A stretch of DNA of 64,000 nt from Paenibacillus faecis (GTDB lineage: Bacteria; Bacillota; Bacilli; Paenibacillales; Paenibacillaceae): the NCBI RefSeq assembly GCF_008084145.1, contig NZ_VSDO01000002.1:310001-374000 (forward strand), read 5' to 3'. A program made the position numbers and the translations under genes. The notes under the pieces are model-generated. The model had not been told where the DNA came from. It searched no databases and saw only the letters and a program-made list of their open reading frames with translations. Shown piece after piece: positions 1 through 7,972 of the stretch. The number at the start of each line of letters is the position of its first letter. Within the stretch, counting starts at the first letter, position 1.

Positions 1-841
1 GAGTCCCGAACTTCCGCTGCTGCTCGGCGTGATGGGGGACCCCGTCATCCAATCGAAATCGCCGGTCATGCACCAGGCGGCGCTCCGCGCTTCCGGGCTG
101 GCGGGGACGTACGTTCCGCTTCACGTGGAGGCTCGGCGCTTGGAAGAAGCGATTATGGGCGTCCGTGCGCTGGGTTTTCGGGGCGTAAACGTGACGGTCC
201 CCCACAAAGTCGATTGTATCCCTTTCTTGGACGAAGTCGATGAAGGGGCGAGGGCGATCGGAGCGGTGAACACGATCGTCAATGACGGCGGCCGGCTGAA
301 GGGATATAACACGGACGGCATCGGCTATATCCGCTCCTTGAAAGAGGAGGCGGTTTCGGACCTGGCCGGGAAGAACGTCCTCGTGCTCGGCTCCGGCGGC
401 GCGGCACGCGGCATTGTGCATGCGCTGCTCGGCGAGAACCCGGGCCGGGTCACCGTAGCGAACCGAACCGCGGACAAAGCGCGCAGCCTCGCAGCGGAAT
501 GGAGCGGGCTGGGGCCGCTGCGAGGCTGCGGAATGGAAGAGATCGCGGGGATCCTTCCCGAAATCGATATTCTGATCAACACGACATCGGTCGGCATGTA
601 TCCGCATCCCGGACAAACGCCGATCGATCCGGCGCTGCTGCCTTCCGGCATCGTCGTGAGCGACCTGATCTACAATCCCTTGAAGACGGAGCTGCTGATC
701 CGCGCGGAGCAAAAAGGCTGCCGGATTCACAACGGCCTCGGGATGTTCGTGTATCAGGGCGGCTACGCTTTTGAATACTGGACCGGCCTTACGGCACCGG
801 TCGAAGCGATGCGCAACGCGGTTTTAGGTACACTGGGTTAA
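1..841 (+). CDS. aroE: Shikimate dehydrogenase, 5'-truncated by window edge
   Basis: NADP-dependent reduction of 3-dehydroshikimate to shikimate in the cytoplasmic aromatic amino acid pathway. The reading frame is open from base 2, so the first codons lie upstream of the window; GTG-ATG at 29-34 is internal (it reads GVMGDP) and is not the true start. Visible motifs are the shikimate-binding SKSPVMH near the N-terminus, NVTVPHK with the catalytic lysine, NTD, the nucleotide-binding GSGGAARG and NTTSVGM. It heads the conserved aroE-yhbY-nadD-yqeK-rsfS operon; yhbY follows after 68 bp. Identity is very secure; only the N-terminal residues are missing. Confidence 0.97.
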   Translation, partial: SPELPLLLGVMGDPVIQSKSPVMHQAALRASGLAGTYVPLHVEARRLEEAIMGVRALGFRGVNVTVPHKVDCIPFLDEVDEGARAIGAVNTIVNDGGRLKGYNTDGIGYIRSLKEEAVSDLAGKNVLVLGSGGAARGIVHALLGENPGRVTVANRTADKARSLAAEWSGLGPLRGCGMEEIAGILPEIDILINTTSVGMYPHPGQTPIDPALLPSGIVVSDLIYNPLKTELLIRAEQKGCRIHNGLGMFVYQGGYAFEYWTGLTAPVEAMRNAVLGTLG

Positions 842-909
842 CCCCTTCCTTCGCAAGAGGTCTTGGGATATGATAACCATTATTAATTTTAGAGGAGTTA
901 TGAACTTAC

Positions 910-1200
910 ATGCTAAGCGGAAAACAAAAACGTTATTTACGGAGCCTCGCCCATCATCTCCAGCCTATTTTTCAGGTGGGCAAAGGGGGAACGAACGATC
1001 AGATCATTCGTCATATCTCCGAGGCTTTGGAGCGTCGGGAACTGATCAAGGTTTCCATATTGAACAACAATCTGGACGATCCGAAAGAGATCGCCGAAGA
1101 ACTGGCCGAAGGCGCCGGGGCTGAACTGGTGCAACTGATCGGAAGAACGATCGTTTTATACAAGGAGTCTCAAGAATATAAGCAGATCGAGCTTCCATAA
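910..1200 (+). CDS. yhbY: YhbY-family RNA-binding protein (YqeI)
   Basis: A 96-residue single-domain CRS1/YhbY (KH-like) RNA-binding protein, known in other bacteria to associate with pre-50S ribosomal particles. The sequence shows the family start LSGKQKRYLRSLAHHL, the glycine-rich VGKGG loop and the closing IGRTIVLYK. An AGAGGAG ribosome-binding site at 891-897 precedes the ATG at 910; another ATG at 900 is in a different frame. It lies between aroE and nadD exactly as yqeI does in B. subtilis. Confidence 0.95.
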   Translation: MLSGKQKRYLRSLAHHLQPIFQVGKGGTNDQIIRHISEALERRELIKVSILNNNLDDPKEIAEELAEGAGAELVQLIGRTIVLYKESQEYKQIELP

Positions 1201-1221
1201 ACGGCTGGGGGGAGAACGGCG

Positions 1222-1815
1222 ATGAGCAGAGTAGGCATCATGGGGGGCGCGTTCGATCCGGTCCATCTGGGCCATTTGCTGGCGGCGGAAGCCGCGCGGG
1301 AGCAGTATGGGCTGGAGGAAGTCTGGTTTATGCCTTCCCATATTCCTCCCCATAAACATCAGGCCGGGGTGAGCGGCAAACAGCGCTTGGAAATGGTGGA
1401 AGCCGCCACCCGCGCCAATCCGGCGTTTAAACCGCTCGATATCGAGCTTCGCCGCGGCGGGGTATCGTATACGGTGGATACGATCCGGGAGCTGCGGCGC
1501 GAGCATCCGGATCTGGACCTCTATTTTATCATCGGTGCGGATATGGTCAATTACCTGCCCAAATGGGAAGGGATCGAAGAACTGACCGGCATGCTCAAAT
1601 TTATCGGATTGCAGCGCCCCGGGAGCTTTCTGGAGCTGGATGCGCTGCCGGATCATATTCAGCAGGCGGTGCATCTCGCCGATATGCCGCTGGTCGACAT
1701 CTCGTCCAGTCTCGTGCGCAAAAGACTGGCCAGCGGAAAGTCGGTGCGTTACATGGTTCCCGACGAGGTGCATGAATATATCGTAAGGAGCGGATTGTAT
1801 GGTTTACAACCGTGA
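1222..1815 (+). CDS. nadD: Nicotinate-nucleotide adenylyltransferase
   Basis: Transfers AMP from ATP to nicotinate mononucleotide to give deamido-NAD in NAD biosynthesis. The 197-residue protein has the nucleotidyltransferase motif GGAFDPVHLGH at residues 8-18, PSHIPPHK, SYTVDTI and the C-terminal ISSSLVRKRL (ISSTxxR type). GGGGGAG lies about 7 bp before the ATG. Its 3' end overlaps yqeK by 17 bp, suggesting translational coupling of a nadD-yqeK pair. Full length for the family. Confidence 0.97.
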   Translation: MSRVGIMGGAFDPVHLGHLLAAEAAREQYGLEEVWFMPSHIPPHKHQAGVSGKQRLEMVEAATRANPAFKPLDIELRRGGVSYTVDTIRELRREHPDLDLYFIIGADMVNYLPKWEGIEELTGMLKFIGLQRPGSFLELDALPDHIQQAVHLADMPLVDISSSLVRKRLASGKSVRYMVPDEVHEYIVRSGLYGLQP

Positions 1816-2386
1816 ACAACTGATCGGGATCGTCTCCGGTCAGATGCCCGCCAAACGGTGGAAACATGTCGAAGGCGTGATGCAGACCGCGGTAGAATTG
1901 GCTCGCCGCTACGGAGCGGATCCCGTTAAAGCGGATCTGGCGGCCCTGCTGCACGATTTGGCCAAGTTCTGGCCGGTGGAGCGGCAGGAAGCCGTTATCC
2001 GGGAGAACGGCCTGAATGCGGAGCTGCTGGACCATGACAAACAGCTGCTTCACGCCGAGGTCGCGGCTTTTATTTCACAAAGGGATTACGGCGTCGACGA
2101 TCCGGAGGTACTGGATGCGATTCGCTATCATACCTCCGGCAGGGTCGGCATGACCCAAATGGATAAAATCGTCTGCTTGGCCGACTATATCGAGCCGGGG
2201 AGAGAGTTTCCGGGAGTCGAGCGGATCCGGGAACTGGCCGAAGTCAGTCTGGAGGAGGCGCTTCTAGCCGGTTTCGATTCGACGATTTCGTTTTTGCTGG
2301 AGAAGAAAAAGGCCATTTTCCCGTTGACGGTGTTGGCCAGGAACGATTTAATCGCTCAGCTCAAGAAGAGAAACCCGGAATCTTAA
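1799..2386 (+). CDS. yqeK: HD-domain symmetrical Ap4A hydrolase YqeK
   Basis: HD-domain phosphohydrolase. YqeK orthologues in Bacillota hydrolyse diadenosine tetraphosphate symmetrically to two ADP. The 195-residue protein shows the metal ligands of the HD fold: KHVEGV near residue 22, LLHDLAK near 51-57 and IRYHTSGR near 105. It starts inside nadD, so it is probably coupled to it, and is followed by a 52 bp gap before rsfS. The YqeK assignment is strong from both motifs and position. Confidence 0.94.
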   Translation: MVYNREQLIGIVSGQMPAKRWKHVEGVMQTAVELARRYGADPVKADLAALLHDLAKFWPVERQEAVIRENGLNAELLDHDKQLLHAEVAAFISQRDYGVDDPEVLDAIRYHTSGRVGMTQMDKIVCLADYIEPGREFPGVERIRELAEVSLEEALLAGFDSTISFLLEKKKAIFPLTVLARNDLIAQLKKRNPES

Positions 2387-2438
2387 CGATTTAACGCTAA
2401 ATTTATAAAACAACCAACTATAACAGGAGGCTGAATGA

Positions 2439-2786
2439 ATGCCGGTATCACCAAAAGAACTGCTTCAACTCGCGGTATCCGCCGCGGAAGACAAGAAAGC
2501 GATGAACCTGGTGGCTTTGGATCTGAAAGGAATTTCTCTCATCGCGGATTATTTCGTGATCTGCCACGGTAATTCGGATACCCAGGTACAGTCGATCGCC
2601 ACCGAGGTGCGCAAACGGGCTCAGGAGGCCGGGGCGCAGATCCGCGGGATCGAGGGAATGAACACAGCCCGCTGGGTTTTGATGGACCTTGGCGATGTCG
2701 TCGTCCACGTGTTCCATCGGGATGAACGGGAATACTACAATATCGAGCGTTTGTGGTCGGACGCTAAAGTTGTGGAGAACGTATGA
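2439..2786 (+). CDS. rsfS: Ribosomal silencing factor RsfS
   Basis: A 115-residue RsfS/Iojap protein, which binds L14 on the 50S subunit and blocks joining to the 30S during starvation. The family core is clear: KKAMNLVALDLKGIS, ADYFVICHGNSDTQVQ, EGMNTARWVLMDLGDVVVHVFH and REYYNIERLW. AGGAGG at 2426-2431 precedes the ATG. Its stop overlaps the start of the next gene by 4 bp (ATGA). Confidence 0.97.
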   Translation: MPVSPKELLQLAVSAAEDKKAMNLVALDLKGISLIADYFVICHGNSDTQVQSIATEVRKRAQEAGAQIRGIEGMNTARWVLMDLGDVVVHVFHRDEREYYNIERLWSDAKVVENV

Positions 2787-3688
2787 GTCTGGTAGCCGGA
2801 ACGATCGTCTCCCTGCCCGTGGACCGGGAGGTTTCGCCTTACGGCTATTTCCTTACCGGGGGAACGCAGGATGTTCTGCTTCATTATTCGGAGCTGACGC
2901 GGAAGATTCAGCCGGGCGAAACCGTGGAGGTATTTCTGTTTTATGACACGGAGGACCGCTTGGCGGCCACGATGAAGAAACCTTTCCTGACCCTAGGAGA
3001 GCTGGCGCTGCTCGAAGTGGCCGATGTACACCCACGGCTGGGTTGTTTTCTGGAAATGGGCCTAGGCCGGCAACTGCTGCTTCCGATCCGCGAGCTTCCC
3101 GAGCTCAGGGAACTCCACCCGCAGGTGGGGGATCGGGTCTATGTGATCATGGAGCATGACAAGCAGGGGCGTCTCAAGGCCAAGCTGGCCGGTGAACAGG
3201 AGCTTGCGCCGCGAACGTTTCACGCCCCGACCTCCTGGAATAATCAATGGATGGAAGCCATTGTGTACAAACCGCTGCAAATGGGGACGTTCGTCATTGT
3301 GGATGGCGGCGTACTCGGGTTCGGCGCGATCGGCATGATCCATTCCTCGGAACGCAATCGCCTGCTGCGTTTGGGCGAGCGGGTCAAAGTCCGCGTCGCG
3401 CACGTCCGCGAGGACGGACGCGTTAACTTGTCCATGGCGCCGCGCAAGGAGATCGGCCGGGACGAGGATTCGGAGCGCATCTTGGCCTACCTGGAAAGCC
3501 GGCCCGGCGGCAGTATGCCTTATTCCGACGCAACGGCGCCGGATTTGATCAAGCAGAGGTTCGGCATCAGCAAGTCGGCGTTTAAGCGGGCGCTCGGCAA
3601 GCTGATGAAAGAAGGCAAAATTACGCAAGAAGAGAACTGGACCTATCTGACCTCCGTCTTGAAGAACAAGCCGGATAACCCCGAATAA
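2783..3688 (+). CDS. cvfB: CvfB-like S1 RNA-binding protein
   Basis: A 301-residue protein of the CvfB/YitL family: several OB/S1-like beta-barrel segments and a C-terminal winged helix. Visible features are the N-terminal S1-like region (GTIVSLPVDREVSPYGYFLTG), a later S1 repeat with VRVAHVREDGRVNLSM near residues 203-218, and a terminal wHTH with QRFGISKSAFKRALGKLMKEGKI. CvfB of staphylococci binds RNA and affects virulence-gene expression; here the role is unknown. It overlaps rsfS by 4 bp, so the two are likely co-translated. Confidence 0.9.
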   Translation: MSLVAGTIVSLPVDREVSPYGYFLTGGTQDVLLHYSELTRKIQPGETVEVFLFYDTEDRLAATMKKPFLTLGELALLEVADVHPRLGCFLEMGLGRQLLLPIRELPELRELHPQVGDRVYVIMEHDKQGRLKAKLAGEQELAPRTFHAPTSWNNQWMEAIVYKPLQMGTFVIVDGGVLGFGAIGMIHSSERNRLLRLGERVKVRVAHVREDGRVNLSMAPRKEIGRDEDSERILAYLESRPGGSMPYSDATAPDLIKQRFGISKSAFKRALGKLMKEGKITQEENWTYLTSVLKNKPDNPE

Positions 3689-3748
3689 AGCGTTTGGCAC
3701 CCGCCATGAATGGGTTTCGGGAACAGAAAGGGAGAGTGCGGAACATCG

Positions 3749-4522
3749 ATGGTAGCCTACCGGAAATTTGCTTATGTTTACGATGAATTGATGGAAGACA
3801 TGCCTTACCCGGATTGGATCCGGTTTGCCCGCCAGGCCTGGGAGCGGCTCGGGATGCCCAAAACGGTCGTGGATCTCGGCTGCGGAACCGGCAGCATTAC
3901 GATCCCCCTGGTCAATGCGGGATTTGAAGTGACCGGCATCGATCTATCCGCCGATATGCTGTCCGTGGCCCGCCGAAAAATGGAGGGCACTTCGCAGGGC
4001 GTTCGTCTGTTTCGCGACGGCAGCATCCGCTGGGTTCAGCAGGATATGACGGAATGGGAACTCCCCGAGCCGGTCGATGCGGTCATCTCTTTTTGCGATT
4101 GCCTGAATTACCTATTGGAAGAAGAGGATGTCGTCCGTACATTCCAGAGGACCTATAAGGGGCTTAAAGAGGGCGGCACGTTCCTGTTTGACGTTCACCA
4201 TCCGAACACTTTCCGTCGGTATGAGGAGGAACAGCCGTTTATCTGGGACGAATCTTCCGTAGCCTATATCTGGACCTGTGAACGGGATGCGGCACGGGAT
4301 GAAATAGAACATCATCTGACGATCTTTGCCCGTGAAGAAGAGAACGGTCCGGGCCTGTACCGGCGTTTTGAGGAGCATCATACCCAGCGGGCTTACGACC
4401 CGGCGTGGATGAAGAGCGAGCTGCTCCGCTGCGGTTTCCGCGACGTCGCCTGTTACGCCGATTTCGAGTGGGTGGAGGCGGGCGAGGATGCCGCAAGATT
4501 GTTTTTCGTCGCGGTTAAATAA
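3749..4522 (+). CDS. yqeM: Class I SAM-dependent methyltransferase YqeM
   Basis: Rossmann-fold methyltransferase occupying the yqeM position. Motif I VVDLGCGTGSITIPL binds SAM, followed by VTGIDLSADML and VQQDMTEWELP. The substrate of YqeM is not established. An in-frame ATG at 3710 lacks a ribosome-binding site; the ATG at 3749 gives MVAYRKFAYVYDELM, the usual start of this family, with AAAGGGAG about 14 bp upstream. About 257 residues. A strong terminator follows at once, ending the housekeeping operon. Confidence 0.9.
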   Translation: MVAYRKFAYVYDELMEDMPYPDWIRFARQAWERLGMPKTVVDLGCGTGSITIPLVNAGFEVTGIDLSADMLSVARRKMEGTSQGVRLFRDGSIRWVQQDMTEWELPEPVDAVISFCDCLNYLLEEEDVVRTFQRTYKGLKEGGTFLFDVHHPNTFRRYEEEQPFIWDESSVAYIWTCERDAARDEIEHHLTIFAREEENGPGLYRRFEEHHTQRAYDPAWMKSELLRCGFRDVACYADFEWVEAGEDAARLFFVAVK

Positions 4523-4543
4523 GGTGCAGAAGAGCAAGTTGAC

Positions 4544-4567
4544 GACTCCGCTACGCGGGGTCTTTTT
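4544..4567 (+). terminator. Rho-independent terminator after yqeM
   Basis: GACTCCGC and GCGGGGTC form an 8 bp stem (one G-T pair) around a TAC loop, followed by five T residues. It ends the aroE-to-yqeM transcription unit. Confidence 0.85.
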
Positions 4568-4634
4568 GCATCATGTGAATTCTGTTCTTCGCGCGGGCGC
4601 CATTCCTTGCTATAATCGATAATTGGAGAATACG

Positions 4635-5318
4635 ATGTCGTTCATCATGGGAAAAGAGGGATTCGTGTTGAAAAAGAACTGCGTTATTTTGTTTCAGGGC
4701 GATTCGATCACCGACGGAAATCGGGACCGGGGGAGCGATCCGAATCATGTTTTGGGGCACAGCTACGCGTATATGATCGCCGGCGAGCTTGGGCATATCC
4801 ACGCGGAGCGGCAGCCGACATTCCTGAACCGGGGAATCAGCGGCAACCGCGTATCCGATTTGTATGCGCGGTGGAATGAGGATGCGATCAGCCTGAAGCC
4901 GGATGTCATCAGTATTTTGATCGGGGTCAACGACGCCTGGAGAATCGTGTCTGAAGAACCGAGCGGGGCTACGGACCGATTTGAAAGGGCTTACGTTCAC
5001 CTGCTGACCGAGACCCGCGAGGTGATGCCCGAGGCCAAGCTCGTGTTGTGCGAGCCGTTTATCCTGAAGACCGGAGCCACCGCCGCCCGCTGGGAACAGT
5101 GGACCGAGTTGATTGCCGGGTACCGGAAGACCCTGCGTGAATTGGCCGAGCGGTTCGACGCGGTTTACGTCCCGCTTCAGGACGCCTTTGATGCGGCCGA
5201 ACAGCGGAGAGAGGCGGCTTACTGGCTTTGGGACGGAGTTCACCCGACGGCCGCGGGCCATCACCTCATTGCGCAGCGTTGGCTGGAGATCGTAAACAAA
5301 AGCGGCATCCTGGACTAA
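4635..5318 (+). CDS. SGNH/GDSL hydrolase
   Basis: Predicted esterase or lipase-like hydrolase. All SGNH blocks are visible: FQGDSIT (catalytic Ser), NRGISGNR (Gly), LIGVNDAW (Asn) and WDGVHPTAAGH (Asp/His). No signal peptide, so likely cytoplasmic; relatives include rhamnogalacturonan-acetylesterase-like and carbohydrate deacetylases, but the substrate cannot be read from sequence. ATG 4635 has GGAG 6 bp upstream; GTG 4665 or TTG 4668 behind AGAGGG are plausible alternatives giving MKKNCVILFQGDS. A TATAAT lies at 4611-4616. Probably a single-gene unit. Confidence 0.85.
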   Translation: MSFIMGKEGFVLKKNCVILFQGDSITDGNRDRGSDPNHVLGHSYAYMIAGELGHIHAERQPTFLNRGISGNRVSDLYARWNEDAISLKPDVISILIGVNDAWRIVSEEPSGATDRFERAYVHLLTETREVMPEAKLVLCEPFILKTGATAARWEQWTELIAGYRKTLRELAERFDAVYVPLQDAFDAAEQRREAAYWLWDGVHPTAAGHHLIAQRWLEIVNKSGILD

Positions 5319-5563
5319 TCATCGCTACCCACGTTTTTATAAGTTTTAGAATTTGAAAGAAAGTTTAAAAGTTTTGCGGCGCGGGTAAATCTCCTTTATG
5401 GCTTGCAATAAGCCGGTGCTCGGCGGTGTCCGGGTTCCGGCTTGTTTCTTGTGCGCGGCCTAACGAAATATCAAATATAAAAATTAAATAGTTATTATGA
5501 GTAGTTTTCAGTATAATTGAGCATAGATTAGTCTGCATAATTCTAGAGAGGATTAACCGCATA

Positions 5564-7324
5564 ATGAATGAAGCAAAATTGAAGGAAGCAAAAACGAAGC
5601 CAGCGAATACAGCAAATACAACGGGTGCGAACGCAGCAAACGGGAAGTCCGGCCGACGCTCCAAGTCGTCTCCGCCGCCCGTGCGGATTTTTTCGCTTGG
5701 CGGCATAGGCGAAATCGGAAAGAATATGTACGGGATCGAATACAAGAACGAGATTGTGATCGTGGACGCCGGATTGAAATTTCCGGATTCCCGTTTGTCC
5801 GGCATCGATTACATCATTCCCGATATCAGTTACCTCACGCAAAATCAGCATAAAATCAAAGGATTGTTCCTGACCCACGGCCACGAGGATCACATCGGCG
5901 CCCTGCCGTTTGTCCTTCGGCAGCTGTCGGTACCCGTTTATGGGGGAGCGCTGACGATCGGTCTGGTGCGTGCCAAGCTGGAGGAATACCGGATGCTGGG
6001 CGAGGTCAAGCTGCATGTGTTTGATGAGAACGACCGCTTCGATTATCAGCAGCTGTCGGTGCATTTTTTCCGGACGACCCACAGCATACCTGATGCCTAC
6101 GGCATCGTGATCGATACGCCATACGGTGCGGTGGTGCATACCGGAGACTTTAAATTCGATTTTACGCCGGAGGATAAGCCGGCGAATTTGTTCAAAATGG
6201 CCAGCGTCGGCGGGGAAGGCGTGCTTGCGCTTTTGGCGGACAGTACGAACAGTGAAAAAGAAGGCTTCACCCCCTCGGAACGGCGGGTGGGCGGCGCCAT
6301 TTTGGAAGCGTTTCGGCAGTGCGACGGAAGAATTCTGTTCGCGACGTTCGCGTCGAACGTGCACCGCCTGCAGCAGGTGGTAGATGCGGCGATGCAATGC
6401 AACCGGAAGATCGTCGTGATCGGCCGCAGCATGGAGAAGGTGTTCGCGATCGGTCAGGATCTGGGCTATATCCGGGTTCCGGAGGGCATGCTGGTCGATG
6501 TGAAGCATATCGACCGGTATGAGGACCGGCAAATCCTCATCGTCTGCACGGGCAGCCAGGGCGAGCCGAACGCGGCTCTCAGCCGGATCGCTTCGGGAGC
6601 GCACCGCTCCGTGCAAATCTATCCGGGGGATACGGTCATTTTCTCTTCATCTCCGATTCCGGGAAATGGTCAAAATGTAAACCGGAGCATCGATATGCTG
6701 ATGCGCGCGGGCGCCCATGTCATCTACGGCTCTATTTTCGACATCCATACGTCGGGACACGGCTGCCGCGAGGATCTTAAGCTGATGCTGAGCTTTATTC
6801 GACCGAAATTTTTTATTCCGATTCATGGGGAATACCGTATGCTGTTAAGTCACAAGAACCTGGCGCTGCAAACGGGGCTGACGGAGGACCGGGTGTTCGT
6901 CATGAATATCGGCGATACGCTGTCGGTTTACCGGAACCGCGCAAAGCGGGGCAGAACGATCCCGGCGGGCGAGGTCTTTATCAGCAACGGCGAAATGCGC
7001 CTCAATGAAGATGAGCTGGTTGAAGAACGTATGGAACTGGCCCAGGAAGGCATCGTCGTGGTCGTTATGACCGTAGACAGCCGGACGGGCAAGATTTTAT
7101 CCGGTCCGGACATCGTGACCCGGGGATTCGTATACATGCAGGACGCCCGGCCGCTGCTGCGGCGTGCGGAAGCCGCTTTGCGGCGCAGCTTGAACCGTAT
7201 GGGGGAGAAGGAGACGTACAGCCAAAAGCTTTGGCTGCGCACGACCCAACAAGTGATGCGGAGATATTTTCAGCGGGAAGTCGGCAGAACGCCGCATATC
7301 ATGCCTTCGGTACTTGAGGTTTAG
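5564..7324 (+). CDS. RNase J family ribonuclease
   Basis: Metallo-beta-lactamase/beta-CASP ribonuclease, 586 residues, with endo- and 5'-exonuclease activity on RNA in this family. The zinc motif LTHGHEDHIG is near residue 105, the MBL second histidine region FFRTTHSIPDAYG near 170, and beta-CASP motifs LLADSTNSE, TFASNVHRL, GRSMEK and CTGSQGEP follow. The first 38 residues are a low-complexity Ala/Lys/Thr/Asn extension before VRIFSLGGIGEIGKNMY, where typical RNase J proteins begin. GAGAGG at 5547-5552 supports the ATG. Whether it corresponds to RnjA, RnjB or a third copy cannot be told here. Confidence 0.93.
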   Translation: MNEAKLKEAKTKPANTANTTGANAANGKSGRRSKSSPPPVRIFSLGGIGEIGKNMYGIEYKNEIVIVDAGLKFPDSRLSGIDYIIPDISYLTQNQHKIKGLFLTHGHEDHIGALPFVLRQLSVPVYGGALTIGLVRAKLEEYRMLGEVKLHVFDENDRFDYQQLSVHFFRTTHSIPDAYGIVIDTPYGAVVHTGDFKFDFTPEDKPANLFKMASVGGEGVLALLADSTNSEKEGFTPSERRVGGAILEAFRQCDGRILFATFASNVHRLQQVVDAAMQCNRKIVVIGRSMEKVFAIGQDLGYIRVPEGMLVDVKHIDRYEDRQILIVCTGSQGEPNAALSRIASGAHRSVQIYPGDTVIFSSSPIPGNGQNVNRSIDMLMRAGAHVIYGSIFDIHTSGHGCREDLKLMLSFIRPKFFIPIHGEYRMLLSHKNLALQTGLTEDRVFVMNIGDTLSVYRNRAKRGRTIPAGEVFISNGEMRLNEDELVEERMELAQEGIVVVVMTVDSRTGKILSGPDIVTRGFVYMQDARPLLRRAEAALRRSLNRMGEKETYSQKLWLRTTQQVMRRYFQREVGRTPHIMPSVLEV

Positions 7325-7339
7325 CGATAGATAAGGATT

Positions 7340-7387
7340 AGAGGGGGTCCCAAGAGTCATCGTAGATGACTGAGGGGCACCCTCTTT
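7340..7387 (+). terminator. Terminator after RNase J gene
   Basis: A two-part hairpin: inner perfect stem AGTCATC-GTA-GATGACT within an imperfect outer GAGGG...CCCTC stem, followed by TTTTATT. The first structured repeat element begins only a few bases later. Confidence 0.75.
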
Positions 7388-7392
7388 TATTA

Positions 7393-7957
7393 CGCGAAGC
7401 GTGCGAAACAACATACCACCTGCTATGCGGGTGGTGTAGTGATACTTATATCAAAACCACCTGATGGGGTCGTTATCATAGGAGTGTTCAAGCTGCTATG
7501 TATAACGAAAGGTAAGGTGGTTTAATGACTAATCGAAGTGATTGTCACATACAAAGAGGCGCCTAGTGTGCGTGCTTCCAAACTACCAACTCCAAAAGGA
7601 TGCAAATCTGCAGGTATTTAAGCCGCTTCCCGAGGGAATGCGAAAAAAGATGCAAATCTGCAGGCATTTCCAGCGATTTTAGAGAAACGAGCCGGTTTCG
7701 TCAAAAATTCCTGCAGATTTGCAGGAATTTTGAAATTTTGGACCCCGAACAAGAAAAAAACATGCACATATGCAGGAATTCCATATTATCAAGGTAGCTG
7801 AAGGGGTATTAGTAATAAACGCACCCCTTCAGGGGTAGGCAAAAGCGGCAACAGCATAGTAGCTTGAACGTAGTGAAAGCTAGCGGCTTTAGACACGAGC
7901 CGGTAATAAAGGAAAGGCTTATACCCCAAAAGCAAACCACCCGTTGGACGGGTGGTT
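7393..7957 (+). repeat. Structured repeat element, copy A (~565 bp)
   Basis: First of three related elements (others at 48600-49173 and 61337-61722). It begins CGCGAAGCGTGCGAAAC, has a left hairpin ACCACCTGC-TAT-GCGGGTGGT, and ends in the hairpin AACCACCCG-N5-CGGGTGGTT. Complementary arms GTTCAAGCTGCTATG (7486-7500) and CATAGTAGCTTGAAC (7855-7869) could pair over about 350 bp. The interior carries four copies of a TGCAAATCTGCAGG-type palindrome (7601, 7651, inverted at 7710, 7763), the first two exactly 50 bp apart. Hairpins at both ends suggest a non-autonomous IS200/IS605-like element; a large structured RNA is the alternative. Open frames inside are repeat translations, not credible genes. 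Confidence 0.8.
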
Positions 7958-7972
7958 ATGACTGCCATCGGT

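Noticed and set aside
4611-4616. TATAAT as promoter of the SGNH hydrolase
   Set aside because: A -10 match, but no matching -35 at 16-18 bp and it would leave almost no leader for the ATG at 4635; mentioned only as a possibility.
7600-7797. Small protein frames inside the repeat elements (rich in QICR/FRETSRF)
   Set aside because: They recur because the DNA repeats recur; lengths differ between copies and there is no conserved start or ribosome-binding site.
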